Shown here: one piece after another, positions 1-10,799 of the stretch
How positions within the stretch are numbered: position 1 is the first letter of the stretch
How the letters are laid out: each line of letters starts with the position of its first letter
From: Romanomermis culicivorax
Taxonomy: Eukaryota; Nematoda; Enoplea; Mermithida; Mermithidae
Assembly (NCBI GenBank): GCA_963922205.1
Contig: CAWUHX010000098.1
Coordinates: 744,001-808,000 of the forward strand
Reading direction: 5' to 3'
Length of the DNA stretch: 64,000 nucleotides
Program-made: the position numbers and the translations under genes
The notes under the pieces: generated by a model
Seen by the model: the letters and a program-made list of their open reading frames with translations, nothing else
Databases searched by the model: none
What the model was told of the DNA's origin: nothing

Positions 1-1345
1 CGTCGTCCAAGTAGACAAGACAGGTTTGCCACTGCAAGTTGGATAAAAGAACATCCATGAGGCGCTGGAAAGAGTCAGGGGCGTTACACAGACCAAAGGG
101 TAGGAAATTAAAATGATAAAGGCGGGCGGGGCTGTTAAAAGCCATTTTTTCTCTATCGCTTTCCTTGATTGGGATACTGTAATAGGCATTGGTTTGGTCA
201 AGGGACGTGAAAAACTGCATGCCACAAAGGGTGTCGAAAATATCATCAATTCGGGGGATGGGGTGACTGTCTTTTTTGGTGACTTTGTTTAGACCACGAA
301 AATCTATGCACAAACGCATGCCACCATCTTTTTTCTTTACAAGAACCGTGTTGGTAGAATAAGGGGACGTACTCTTGGAAATGATACCCTGGCGTTCCAA
401 GTTTTCGACTTCTTGACAAATAATATCCTTTTCTTTTGGGGAGGTACGAAAAAGGGGTCTCCAGACGGGTTTAGTATCCTCAGTGTCAATCACATGTTCA
501 ACCAAACTAGTGCGTCCATTATGGGCTTTGGAGGTTGAGTATAGTTCGGGGAACATTGCAAGGGTGGACAAAAGTTTTTTCTTCTCGTTTGGGCTGATGG
601 ATGTTTGGGATAAGTCAACATTGGAGTTCAACCATTTCATTACATTATTGGATGTTAATATTTCATTGGGTGTGGAATTACACTGGGCTACCATTGCTGG
701 TTTTTCAGTAAAAGTTTGGATTGTGCCCAATCTTGTTTTCTCATATAGGACAACTGGGGCTTGGGTGGGATTGAAAATGGAAACCATGATATGGCCTTGA
801 AAAATGGTGGAGACACTGTTAGCTGCGCAAATTCCGAATTTTTCAAATAATTTATCACGTGGAAAGAATTCAACAGTTTTCGTATTTTCGTACATTTTTG
901 ATGCGGGTACAGTAAACTCTGTGATGGTTCTGAGTGGAAGGGCAACAGTACCAGGCAAAGAAATTTCGCCTCAATGTTTGGGTGGGTTGTAGGTAATGCC
1001 TCTACATGGGACAACGGTTTTTCCAAAACGGACAAAGGAATTTTCATTGTTGAATTCGTAGCTTTTGAAACGGTTAGTGAAATTGGCACCTAAAATAATA
1101 GGTGAGGGACAATCATCTTGTATTTGAACCACAATTGTTTCTTCCAAATCGTCCACTTTTAGAGTCACGATGGCCGAAGCTACCAAGGGGATAGGGAGTT
1201 TATTTGCAGCAGTGGCCATGATAGTGGGGGAATTTCTCCAGACAAGGTCATTTATGGTTTTGCAACTTTTTTATCCATGATCGAGTAAGCTGCGCCAGAA
1301 TCGACCATAGCATAAACGGTTTTTTGGTTATTAATTGCAAGCAAA
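1..1345 (-). pseudogene. Element A pol: protease and partial reverse transcriptase
   Basis: Reading the minus strand, a retropepsin active-site motif (VDSGA) lies near 1290-1310, followed by the rest of a protease-like domain (about 971-1219). Then comes a Ty3/gypsy-type reverse transcriptase with IDFRGLNKVT, FTSLDQTNAYY and FLPFGLCNAP, ending at VYLDD on the window edge. RNase H, integrase and the 3' LTR would lie further left. The copy is dead: the protease frame is shifted near 1200-1250 and an in-frame TGA follows the NPPKH segment near 971. It is the downstream part of the element whose gag is at 18.2-19.8 kb; element B separates the two halves. The RT assignment is clear; clade assignment inside Ty3/gypsy is not attempted. 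Confidence 0.9.
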
Positions 1346-1366
1346 ATATATGTGGGATTCTGTCAA

Positions 1367-3491
1367 TTAAATCATTTTCGGATGCAAAATGAAATAGGGG
1401 GTTGGGGCACTAGGAATTGCTCGTTTCACGTAACGAATGCTGCTGCTGCGTGAGTGAGTAGCTTCAGAGTTTTGGGCGTGGTGGGCTACAAGTTGGAACA
1501 GGGCTTGTCCGAGGGTTGATAGAGGAGGCGGGTCTTCGCTAGAATGGTGGGGATTTTTGTAAAGGGATGCGGCAGATGGCAACAGTGGGGGCATTCTTTT
1601 GGCGCGCATGTTATGGAGGTACGCATAAGACCAAAAGAGGATGAAAACTACAGCAGCAATGCTTGCTATGACCACTAGATCATTAATGATTAATTGTAAG
1701 GGACATTTCAGCAGGTTATTCAAGCCATCTGTAGCACTGTGGGCTACGCCGCTGATAATCCGTTCCAATGATTTGGAATATCCTTGCATGACCTCTGACA
1801 TGCCTTGGCCTGCTCCTGACAGGGCTTCGTAAATGACGGAGGGGTTCAACGACATTTCTGAAGTATAGTTCATTATTCTATGCACATTAGCTTCTAAGCT
1901 GTGCACTTTGTACATGTACTGCTTCAAAAAAGCTAAATTGGAGGGGATAGATCCTAACTGATCATGAAAAATGGCTGGTGAGTCAAAATGAAAAACTTTG
2001 TATTTTCCATGCCAGAAAACTTGAACGGGTACTATAGTGACGTGGGTGGGTCCAGTTTCTGTCATCCATTTGTCTCCATTTTTGTATATGCTTATGGGTC
2101 GATGATGGCAATCAATTTTTGGGCTAAAAGGAAGTAGATCAAAGGTGCCGGGGGTCACGAACCAAAGTGTATCATTAACTCTGATGGGAAGATTTTTGTA
2201 ACACGTTTCATTTACTTTATGGGACGTAAAAATTTCTGTAGCATTTAGGGATTTACATTTTGAGACAGTAAGAACGTCGCCAGTAAACTCGATGATTATG
2301 TCAGTCCGATGTAAAAATGCACGGGCACAAAATGTAAAAGTTGCCAAATGATGTCAAGATATCTTTGGGCTTGACAGCACAATTCTGACCAAACATTTCG
2401 GAAATTTTCGTATTCCAGGTCCAAAATTTTTTGTGTTAAGAAATTTAACTTCACATTCACTGGGTCTGGGTTGATAGGGTCTGAATTTTCATCCGAATTT
2501 GACGAGGCGAGTTGGGTCATATTTTTAAGCACTAAAATGACTCCTTGGTGGGTTAGGACAGCTTTTTCAATTTTGGAACATTTAGTCTAAGCAGACTTTA
2601 GGGTAAATGCACCCTGAATAGCGTCTATGACAACATAATTATCATTTAGGGTTCTGTTATATATGCCTTTTAGTTGGAGGGAACAAGTGTCCTTGAATTT
2701 GGTATCATCCCACAAAATTATTCCATCAGTGAGAGTGCACTGTCCGGCTAGAGGCTTGCGACCGCCGGAGTCGCCTAAATCGGTGGTCAAATGATCAGGT
2801 TCCCAAGAGGCAACGTTACCTTCTTCGATAATCAAATTTGTTACTGTAGTACAATGATCACTACAGCACCACTTAAAATCGACTTTTAGTGGGTTTTCTG
2901 TGCTCCAAAAACCGGGGGAGACGTGGGTCAAATTTTTTCTTTGGTAACTTTTGGTGAAAAATGCTTCTCTGCACTCAGACACCGAAATTGGGGCAATTTT
3001 TGAGGAGTCCAGGACAATGCCTTTTGATCCGAAAAATCCCATGTTCGTACAAATAGTTCTCGTACACATTTGACATTTGAAGGCAGGGGCGGTATCTGGT
3101 TGGGTTTTTGGAATATAGACATCGGCCACTATTTTACTAAGATGGGCAGGGGAATTAGGGGCTTCACATTGGACACTTTTCGGGATGTCAATTGCATGAC
3201 CACTCCTAGACATACCACATAATTGAAATGTGCCATTTATTGGCGCGAAAAAAAACAACAAGAAAAATAAAAAAGAAATTATATTTGGTAAACAAAAATT
3301 TTCGTTTTGCCACGGTCGGCGTTGGGTCTCATCAGGCTGCATTGGTGATCTCGCCTGAACAAAAAACAAATTCTGGGTTAAGTTGGGTTTTGGGGATTCT
3401 TTTGTATATTCACCGTCTTCCATATCATCTGCGTAGACGATCTCAACTTGAAATTCGGCCGGGGATTTGGGGGTTGGTGGGCGAGTGGATT
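1367..3491 (-). pseudogene. Element A envelope-like membrane glycoprotein, broken
   Basis: Minus-strand coding sequence lying between gag and protease of element A. A hydrophobic signal-like segment (NIISFLFFLLFFFAP, about 3235-3285) is followed by a cysteine-rich ectodomain with many N-x-S/T sites. A C-terminal transmembrane segment (about 1610-1690, LVVIASIAAVVFILFW) precedes a roughly 80-residue cytoplasmic tail. This is the architecture of a type I viral or retroviral surface glycoprotein. An in-frame TAG near 2587 and a frameshift near 2345 break it. The family is not recognised; a glycoprotein captured from a negative-strand RNA virus is possible but unproven. The reading frame at its 5' end is continuous with the proline-rich tail after gag once element B is discounted. 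The ATG at 3588 lies inside the LTR of B and is not its start. Confidence 0.7.
3488..3491. other. Target-site duplication of element B, left copy
   Basis: GATT directly abuts the left LTR and recurs at 18181-18184 after the right LTR. A 4-bp duplication fits Ty3/gypsy integration. It shows that the flanks belong to one interrupted host sequence, element A. Confidence 0.75.
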
Positions 3492-4106
3492 TGTTGTGCA
3501 GGTCTTTCCTTAAGAGGCGTAAGAAAAGAGTGGGTCTGAACTGACCTGTTAGAACTGACCCATTGGCTAAGCCTCGGTGATAGTGCAACAGTCTGGTTAT
3601 CCCCAGACCTACAACAACAAAGATAAACTTAACTCTAAATACGGGGGCCTTACCAAGGACCTCCGCAGTCTCCTAGATGAGATAAGGAATCCCCTCAGGG
3701 ATAAACTTACTTGGGTATAACCCGTAAGGGGTTTCCCAAAGCTTACCTGAAGTAAGCCGGCGCCTGGGCCTCTGGCCCTCCGCCTTCGTCGATGCAAATA
3801 ATCTAAATAAATAAACGAATATATTAAACAATATGTCCGACGAAGTATGTAAAAAGAATGTGGGTATACCACAGTAGATAACTCATACACAAAACAAGTT
3901 GCTGGGAAAATTGTATTTGGGGACGACAGCAATATAGTCAAAAAGTATAATAAAAAACGAGATAAAGTGAAGAATGATTTTCACTATCTTTTTCGGTCTT
4001 TCTGTGGCGCTCCATTCTATGCAAATGTCTGCGCCGCTCGTCGTCCCTTTCGTCGATTTGCATGTCGATTTCCCCACACGAATTGGCATCAACAGGGTGC
4101 CCAACA
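3492..4106 (-). repeat. 3' LTR of element B
   Basis: 615 bp, matching 17566-18180 with about 11 substitutions and no visible indel. It begins TGTTGTGCAGG and ends GTGCCCAACA on the plus strand. On the sense (minus) strand the purine run GAGGGA just inside its edge (4107-4112) is the likely polypurine tract. Confidence 0.95.
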
Positions 4107-4859
4107 TCCCTCGCGCGTCGAAACCGACCTACGGGAGGTAGAAAAAAAAAAAAAAAACTTTTGGCCGGGTTACCCCGGCATTAAAAGAATTAATCAAAAA
4201 GAAAAAATCTACAATTCCGGCTGACTCCTGATGAACAGTTTGTCTCACTCGGACTCCCGTTTCACAGTCTGTCCTAATAGGACTCCTGTGCTGGTCGTTG
4301 GACACAACAAATACCAAGGGCTTCACCGCAATGGCTGGCAAGTGACGCCCATTTTGACCTCGGCGTTGATGGAATAACTTCCTGCCCTAAGGAGTACGAC
4401 GTAGACGTCGGTGCCGAATGTGGCCGGTTTTGGGCTCGGCCGCTCGGTCTGCATGCTGTGTCAATTCGTTGGCCGTGGGTCTAACCGCATGCAAATCGAT
4501 TTCCCGCGTCTCTATTTTTTCTAAATTAAACTAAAATAAGAGATTATATTACGATACAAAAAGACGACGCGGGAATGTACGAGTATCACAAAATAAAAAT
4601 GCGCTAAAATTGAGCAAAAAATGTGGCCAAAAATTTAAAAATATTTTTACAGTTGTGTTTTGCACCGGTTTGTCGAAAAAGAAAATTTTTGATGGCCAGC
4701 AGCACCGAAATTTAAATAATATTTTTGGATTTTATGTTTTTTGATTTTTTTTGGATTTTTTGTGGTTTTATTAGTGTTTTTTGGATTTTATGTTTTATGA
4801 AATAAGTAAAAATATATTTGCGAAAAAGGAAATTTTTGGGCCAAAATTTGTGCGGCTTA
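4107..4859 (-). other. Non-coding 3' region of element B
   Basis: No supported gene. It lies between the stop of the long third ORF and the 3' LTR. It holds a 16-base poly-A run (4143-4158 plus strand), an AT-rich part (4510-4860), and a short purine stretch next to the LTR that would serve as polypurine tract. Confidence 0.6.
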
Positions 4860-7800
4860 TTACTGCTGCTGCCCGCCGCCTCGGTAACCTCCTCGAGGTC
4901 TACCTTGATAGTATCCCCTCTGACCTGGTTGGCCTCGGGTCTGACCTCCATCATGGCCCTGGTTTTGGCCTTGCTGACTTCTGCCGCGTCTACCAAGCGG
5001 CATGAAGTTCGGATTGTGGAACTGCGCATCCCGGTCTTGACCTTGGTGTTGCCAGGTTCCTCGGCCTCTGTAAGGTAGCTGAGGGCGCCCTCTGAAGCCT
5101 ACTCTGGGTTGACCTTGGTCATACCCCGGTCTAGCCCTGTACGGGGCCGGGTTTGAGAACATATCGTCTCTCCCCTGCTGCCTTTGACCACTGCTAGTGG
5201 AGCTGCTGCGTTGTGGTTTTTGAGTCCCGTAAGTTGAATTAAGAGATTTTGATGATATTGATTCTGATCGAGAAAGCGGACTTTTATAAGAAGTGCTAGC
5301 AGCTTCACTATATGACCTCTGGCTGGTCGTAGCCGATGATTGTTGTATCGTTGGCAATTGTTTCTTAGCTGGAGGGAGTCTAGGCACTTTAAACTTACTT
5401 GGGCTCTTGGCAGCCGTTCGCTGATATTTATCAGCTTGCGACCTGTCATCGCCTGATGCCTTCCTCTTAACACCCATCTGGTTTAACCTTTGCGAGCCCA
5501 TAAAAATATATTGATTAAAGGCTGCAATGTAGACATCGTCTACGCGGTTTCCCTGGGCCTCAACGACTAGTTGTCTGTTCGCAAACAAACACGCCTGGGC
5601 ATACCACCTACCAATTGCTGTTGGCGTGATCGGAGCGAAATCCAACTGTAGAAATATCATTAGGGTCACATACCTAATGGCCGTAAAGACGTCTGAGGCA
5701 TCATAGTCCTGAAGCCATCTAGGAATAAGAATTAAGATGATCCATTCCCAGATTTCCTCAGGGATGCGCTCTCCATCAAACATAAATCCGCCCTGCATTT
5801 CAAATTGCTGGTGGTAATTTTCATGAATTTCGGCCATAGCGTCATTGACCATTCTGTAAATTATCGGCCGTTCTTGGCGATCAAAGGCGAAATAATTGGT
5901 GACCTCTGGATTTTCGAATGAGATCGGCCCAATTAAGCGCCTTTGTTCCCGTTGCCACTCCCAATAGTCAATCAGAGTTTCAGCTAATTGACCAGGAGTG
6001 ACAAACTGCTGTGGTTCCCTTTCGGGTCTACTAGCTACCACATTCAGTTTGACCTTCTTGATCAATTTCTCCTCCGATTCAAGATCGGGCTTCACCAATA
6101 CGCTTCCCGCAGGTTTGCTACTTCTTGCGGTATAGCTGGAGGGCACGGATTTGCTTTTGCCAGATGAAGTACTAACCTCTCCGCCGGTTTTCGATACCGT
6201 TCGCGTCTGAGTGTACGAAGTTGTCGCAGTGGACCCTGTTGTCCTATCCGATTTTGTCTGGCCTTTGGAGGTCTCCGTTCGTGTTTGACTTTTTGAAGTC
6301 TCCGTCCTCGTCTGACTTTTCGAAGTCTCCGTTCTCGACTTTTGGCTCGTCGAGTATTGTGGGGTCGTGGTTTCTTCGGCCGTATCGTAGGCGTCGTTTT
6401 CAGATCCGGTGGCGGCCGCTCCTTGTTGCTGCTGTCCTTGAGCTGCAAGTCTGCGTCGTTTGGCCTTACCTATCCTCTTTCTGCGCCTTACCTTTTCCTT
6501 GGCCAAGTGTCGGATAAATTTTTCCGACATACCTTCAGCTAACATCTGCTGAACTTTGTCTGGGGAATAAATTCCAGGAATACCTTCCTCGGCAATTCTT
6601 CCCCTCCTCATCAGCTCTGTCGCTGCAATGGCTGAATCTGAGCTATCATCGGCTAGTGCCTGCTCCTTCAGCTTCCTTTGGATTGCCCTCTGACGCAGGA
6701 ATTCCTGCTGCGTCAGCCTTCTCTGTTCTTGAATTTTGGCCTGTAGGGCCTCTTGCTTCGCTTGTCGGTCGTGATCCTTAGGATCTTTGGCCTTCACAGG
6801 TATCTCCTGGGATGCTTCCTGCATCTTCTCCAGTCTGACATCGATCCCTGACATTTTAGTGACTGCTTCGTCAATTTGAGTCTGGATTTTCTCCTCCTCA
6901 ATAGCCTGTTTCTGAGTCTTGGCCTCCATCGCATCCTTATTTTCTGATGTCTGGCCCTCAGATTCCAGAATTTCACCCTCTTCTTCTTCTTCGACATCCT
7001 CCTCTGAACTGGACTCAGAGTCTGAATTTCGTATCTTCGGCAAGAGCTGTTTTACTTTAGCTGGTAACACAGCTGGTGCCGGAGGTACAGACTGCATAAT
7101 GGTGACAACCTCTGGCTCAGGCTCGGCCGGTTGCTGTATTTGAGGTACTTGAGTCGGCTGTGCCACCGCTGGTTGCATTGGCGGCGGCACCACGACTACT
7201 ACTGCAGCTGCCTGCGTAGCAGCAGTGTCCAAAGCTGGTGTAGCTTTGACCACTGGCGTTAGCACTTGCGGCTGCGTTTTAACTTGTCCCGTCCCTCCGG
7301 CTTGCGCCGTTTCGGAAGTAGAGGGACGATTTACCGGTATCTTAGATATTAACTCACCGGCTGGGGTATATGTTAGTGTATACCCTGGCATCTCCGAAGC
7401 AATTGTTCTCTCCCGGAAGCTTTTGCTAACAAACTCCGGTCTGAGCTCGAGCGGATTTCTCCGTGCGTACGTAATTGGGTAATCGGTCGGCGATGCATCT
7501 TCCCTCATCGGATACCGTAGTCCCGGCGTCAAAGTCTCGAAGCCTACGTAGTAAAAAGTTACATAAAAGTAAGGATTTACCTTGTAGGCTCCGTCCTTCA
7601 ATAATGATTTGTCGTCGCCGATTTGCAAAATTTCCTCGGCTTCTCGAAATCGTAAGGGGACAAATCCGAACCAATTTTGCCACGCGTATACCCCTTTTTT
7701 AGATGGAAAGCGGGGTTCCGACGGCGGTAGCGTTGCTGCTAACTCTAAATAATAAGCCAGGCGGTCGCCTGACTTCCAGGACATTCGCTTTATCATCTCC

Positions 7801-8057
7801 TGTCCTTCTCTGGTATAACTGTTTAAGAAGTTATAGTTCAGCAAAGCGCTAGTTTCGTAGTCGCACTCCGCTCTCCAGTGCGGCCATGCCAAATGATAAG
7901 CCAATGGCATAAATTTACAGATGACCTCTAACTCCGCAAAGTTTCGCTCATCTAACATACCTGAAATTTTTGCCAAGTTTGGCGTATAAAAATTGGTCTT
8001 GTAGGCCTGTCTATGACCTTCGATACCCACTGGGTAGTGGTTGTTTGCGGAAAACAC
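4860..8057 (-). CDS. Element B third gene, distal part: 1065-residue low-complexity RGG protein
   Basis: An open frame of 1065 codons with no stop. Visible layout by approximate residue: 1-215 compact and rich in aromatics; 240-340 Pro/Gln/Ala-rich; 344-364 strongly acidic ([14 protein letters not shown]); 370-485 charged, probably coiled coil; 522-539 basic ([13 protein letters not shown]); 569-599 tandem [13 protein letters not shown] repeats; 680-866 a second compact domain; then a Lys/Ser region with a nuclear-localisation-like KRKAS; 985-1065 Gly/Arg/Gln with RGG motifs as in RNA-binding tails. It is in the same frame as the exonuclease ORF upstream, separated by one TAG and 19 sense codons, so the two may make one product by readthrough or may once have been continuous. 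No homologous family is recognised. Involvement in RNA binding is inferred from composition only. Confidence 0.8.
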   Translation of the reverse strand: MFSANNHYPVGIEGHRQAYKTNFYTPNLAKISGMLDERNFAELEVICKFMPLAYHLAWPHWRAECDYETSALLNYNFLNSYTREGQEMIKRMSWKSGDRLAYYLELAATLPPSEPRFPSKKGVYAWQNWFGFVPLRFREAEEILQIGDDKSLLKDGAYKVNPYFYVTFYYVGFETLTPGLRYPMREDASPTDYPITYARRNPLELRPEFVSKSFRERTIASEMPGYTLTYTPAGELISKIPVNRPSTSETAQAGGTGQVKTQPQVLTPVVKATPALDTAATQAAAVVVVVPPPMQPAVAQPTQVPQIQQPAEPEPEVVTIMQSVPPAPAVLPAKVKQLLPKIRNSDSESSSEEDVEEEEEGEILESEGQTSENKDAMEAKTQKQAIEEEKIQTQIDEAVTKMSGIDVRLEKMQEASQEIPVKAKDPKDHDRQAKQEALQAKIQEQRRLTQQEFLRQRAIQRKLKEQALADDSSDSAIAATELMRRGRIAEEGIPGIYSPDKVQQMLAEGMSEKFIRHLAKEKVRRRKRIGKAKRRRLAAQGQQQQGAAATGSENDAYDTAEETTTPQYSTSQKSRTETSKSQTRTETSKSQTRTETSKGQTKSDRTTGSTATTSYTQTRTVSKTGGEVSTSSGKSKSVPSSYTARSSKPAGSVLVKPDLESEEKLIKKVKLNVVASRPEREPQQFVTPGQLAETLIDYWEWQREQRRLIGPISFENPEVTNYFAFDRQERPIIYRMVNDAMAEIHENYHQQFEMQGGFMFDGERIPEEIWEWIILILIPRWLQDYDASDVFTAIRYVTLMIFLQLDFAPITPTAIGRWYAQACLFANRQLVVEAQGNRVDDVYIAAFNQYIFMGSQRLNQMGVKRKASGDDRSQADKYQRTAAKSPSKFKVPRLPPAKKQLPTIQQSSATTSQRSYSEAASTSYKSPLSRSESISSKSLNSTYGTQKPQRSSSTSSGQRQQGRDDMFSNPAPYRARPGYDQGQPRVGFRGRPQLPYRGRGTWQHQGQDRDAQFHNPNFMPLGRRGRSQQGQNQGHDGGQTRGQPGQRGYYQGRPRGGYRGGGQQQ

Positions 8058-8114
8058 CTCTTCAGGTATTTGATTGGGCTTCCCGGCCTGTTGCCAGTAT
8101 AGCTTGGCGTTTTC

Positions 8115-9388
8115 CTATAAAGTCAAAGAAATTTTCCCTTCTAAATCCCAATAGGTTCCACCTGACTTGAGATTTTCCAGTATATCCTTTGAAATATTAA
8201 CCCAGTCTGGTATCTGGACGTCCTGGATTTCGTCGGGATCTCTATCTGTAGTGTATCCATCGTCCTTCATCAGTTTGTTATCCCTTGGGAGCAGTGGATA
8301 GAAGCCACTTGGCAGTTGAACTCCCTGAGGACGAACTGGATTACACTCGGTGGGCGCGGTATAATAACCTGTGTTATTTCCCTGCATCTGTACAGCCCAA
8401 CGGTTATACATTTCACACTTCATCATGTGATAGACCATATTCGGCTGTACCTGATCGGTTTCCATAACTGGGGTACCTAGCCCCATTTCTCTATTTACGT
8501 TGCCCGGGATCATTAGGTATTGTTGATAAAAATGTAGGGCAACGGTGTTGATCTGTTTGGGATCCACCTTGTCATGGTCGAAAATCTGCATTTGCATAAG
8601 CAGTTGATCGGCCATGCCATAGTGAATGGCAGCAAACATGACTAATAAGGAGTAGTATGCGTCTAGAGCGGCGTATCTAAGCTCTTCCGGCAATATACCC
8701 CTTTTGGCAAACCGATCACGGTTTGCCTTTAATGAAAAGTCATACTGGTAGGGGCCCACGTCTATCAGGTAGAATTCCGTGAATAGTCCCTTTAACTGAA
8801 AGGTTTCGGGACAGATACCTGTCTGAAAGCATTTTTTCTCCAGGTTTACTCCTACCATGGTTAGAGCGAAATGGTCTAAATCAAAGTATCGACCCTTGGT
8901 CTTTCTAAGAAATTCCCGTAAGGGGACAGTTTTGTCCCTGTCCTTATTGTCTCGCCCTGCACCACATACGTTATAGATACTTACCAGGTCCTCCAATACG
9001 GAATATCCGGCGAAGAGCATGTCGGAGTTCAAGAAGTCGTGGAGGCTGGTCCACTCTTTGAACATCATTGACGTTGTATCAATAACGTAGGTTTGACCAT
9101 TCGTTAGCGCGAAGCTCACGTATCGGGCAAACTGCTTTCCCATTGGATTGTCGACCTCCCTCATTTTAAACAAGGCGGCGACCTTATCCTGGTTGACTTT
9201 TTCGACATCGAATCCACAAACTGGTTGTCCTCTGAAGATTGATACTTCTCGGATAAAGTGGAGTGTCTGGCTGACTTTCCTGATGTCTACCAATTTTGGT
9301 TCCTTGGGATTAGCCGGCCAGTACCCAAATGTGGCTTTAAACCACTGATCCAGTTCATGGATTCGCACGGCCCTTTTGACGTTATAAT
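8115..9388 (-). CDS. Element B third gene, proximal part: DEDDy 3'-5' exonuclease-like domain
   Basis: About 424 sense codons ending in TAG (8115-8117). Numbered from the codon at 9368, the frame shows all three DEDDy motifs: Exo I GFDVE (D54, E56), Exo [10 protein letters not shown] (D127) and Exo [14 protein letters not shown] (Y232, D236). These match the RNase D / WRN exonuclease / EXD1 / MUT-7 superfamily, which removes nucleotides from 3' ends using two metal ions. All catalytic residues are kept, so activity is plausible. The upstream edge is a predicted acceptor (TTTAG, exon from 9388) that joins in phase to the leader exon at 10085-10205. The C-terminal 150 residues (from about 255) have no recognised fold. 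It lies downstream of integrase, where env or accessory genes usually sit. Substrate and role are unknown. Confidence 0.8.
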
Positions 9389-10084
9389 CTAAACATAAGA
9401 TACTATTAATTTTAGTGTTTATTCCCCCTTTTTTTTTTTTTTTTTTTTCAGCGCATTTTCGGGTCTATACTACACCAGCACCACAACACCAAGCGGGTTA
9501 AGTTTCGCAGAAATTAAATTTAGTGCAGGTTGTTAGGTGAGCCACTGATATACAAACATTGAGCTGGTAGGCAACTAACACCTTACCAAATCTTACCCTT
9601 GCTACCTCTATATGTTGGGGAGGGTAGACCTGATCCGATTGTCCACCACTTGATCGGACACCAATCTCTGACCAGCTGCTTGAGCGACCAACTACGCTCC
9701 ATTTATGGCGCTGTATTTACAATTTTTATAGCGCTCGAGATTGATAATTTTTAATGAATTTGATATCGAAAAAGTGATATGATTTGATTTGATTTGAAAA
9801 TAAATAATTTTTGATAAACTTTTGATGATAAAACTTTAAAACGGGCTGAACCCAAGGTTCTAGGTTTCCCTTGAATCGTATAGCTCTCGGTGGTATCAGG
9901 TATATTTCCAAATTGGAAATTCCCTGCTTGGCTTCGAGCTTCCGCTTCTCAGTACTCCCATTTTTCGTTCCCTCTAAGTTCTAACCTCGTCTGCCCTTTG
10001 GGGCGCCGAGCTGGTCTTCCAGTGACTTCTGGGCATTACCTGCGGTTTCCAAGAATATTTGATAAAAATAAGTTCGAAACTTAC
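9389..10084 (-). other. Predicted intron of the element B third gene
   Basis: Minus-strand GTAAGT donor right after 10085 and TTATGTTTAG acceptor ending at 9389. The leader exon ends in phase 1, and the exonuclease frame needs two bases to complete the codon, which fits. The intron contains a long A run (plus-strand T run near 9430-9450). This is a prediction without transcript evidence. Confidence 0.5.
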
Positions 10085-10205
10085 CATCGATGAAGAAAAA
10101 ACGATTATCTTGGTGGTGCTGGGCCCTGCCATATTCGACGTGGCGCTCTGTGTGCGACCACTCGCGCGTCGGAGCTTGTTGGCGGTTCCGCGCGCCCTTT
10201 CCCAT
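10085..10205 (-). CDS. Predicted leader exon of the element B third gene
   Basis: 121 bases: 40 codons starting MGKGARNRQQ and ending FFFID, plus one base, followed by a consensus GTAAGT donor. Phase 1 matches the acceptor at 9388 exactly. The peptide is basic and hydrophilic. Another ATG in a different frame overlaps it (MAGPSTTK), but that frame would not join to the exonuclease frame. The alternative is that the exonuclease ORF is translated from another start. Confidence 0.5.
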
Positions 10206-10799
10206 CTCTTTTCGTTTTGAAATTTTTTCTTTCGATGGATAAATTTATAAAATTTAAAATTTTTGAACACTGAAAAAGTTTAATTTAGCAGTTCTGCTAA
10301 TTTCCTTTTTATCGCGGTTCAGGGAATATTTTAATTCTTCCTTCCGATATAAGTTTAGAATTCAGATAAGCGGGGCAGCTATAGTTTGATTTTGGAAAAA
10401 ATGAAAAATTTGAAAATTAGTTTTTTGGAAAAAATATCGGAAATATTTTGGGTTGTCACTTTGGTCTAAAATTCCGAAGAATTTTTCCCAGAGTCTGATA
10501 TAAATATGAAAAATTTACAAAATTAATACGAATAATACATAAACGCGATAAATATTACAAATTAATACATTTTTAATTAAAATTAGTACCTACGCCCGCG
10601 AGATATGTACACAAAAAAAATAAAAAAAAAATCAGTGCGAGATCGCGCATAGATTCGCCTTGAGCGAATTTCCAAATGATTTCATTTGGTTTGGCGCTCC
10701 AGTCCTAACTGTTTGTGCCATATTGGAAAGTGACGTATTTTCGTCACGTGGCGCGTCCTGATTGGCTCGCACTATTCGCGGCAAGACCCTAGTGGTCTC
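10206..10799 (-). other. Non-coding spacer between integrase and third gene
   Basis: No supported gene. AT-rich sequence between the integrase stop and the leader exon. It would contain the 5' untranslated part or promoter of the third gene if that gene is separately transcribed or spliced from a genomic-length RNA. Confidence 0.5.

Noticed and set aside
3492-3588. N-terminus of a glycoprotein frame starting at 3588
   Set aside because: This part lies inside the LTR of element B; the frame is open across the junction only by chance.
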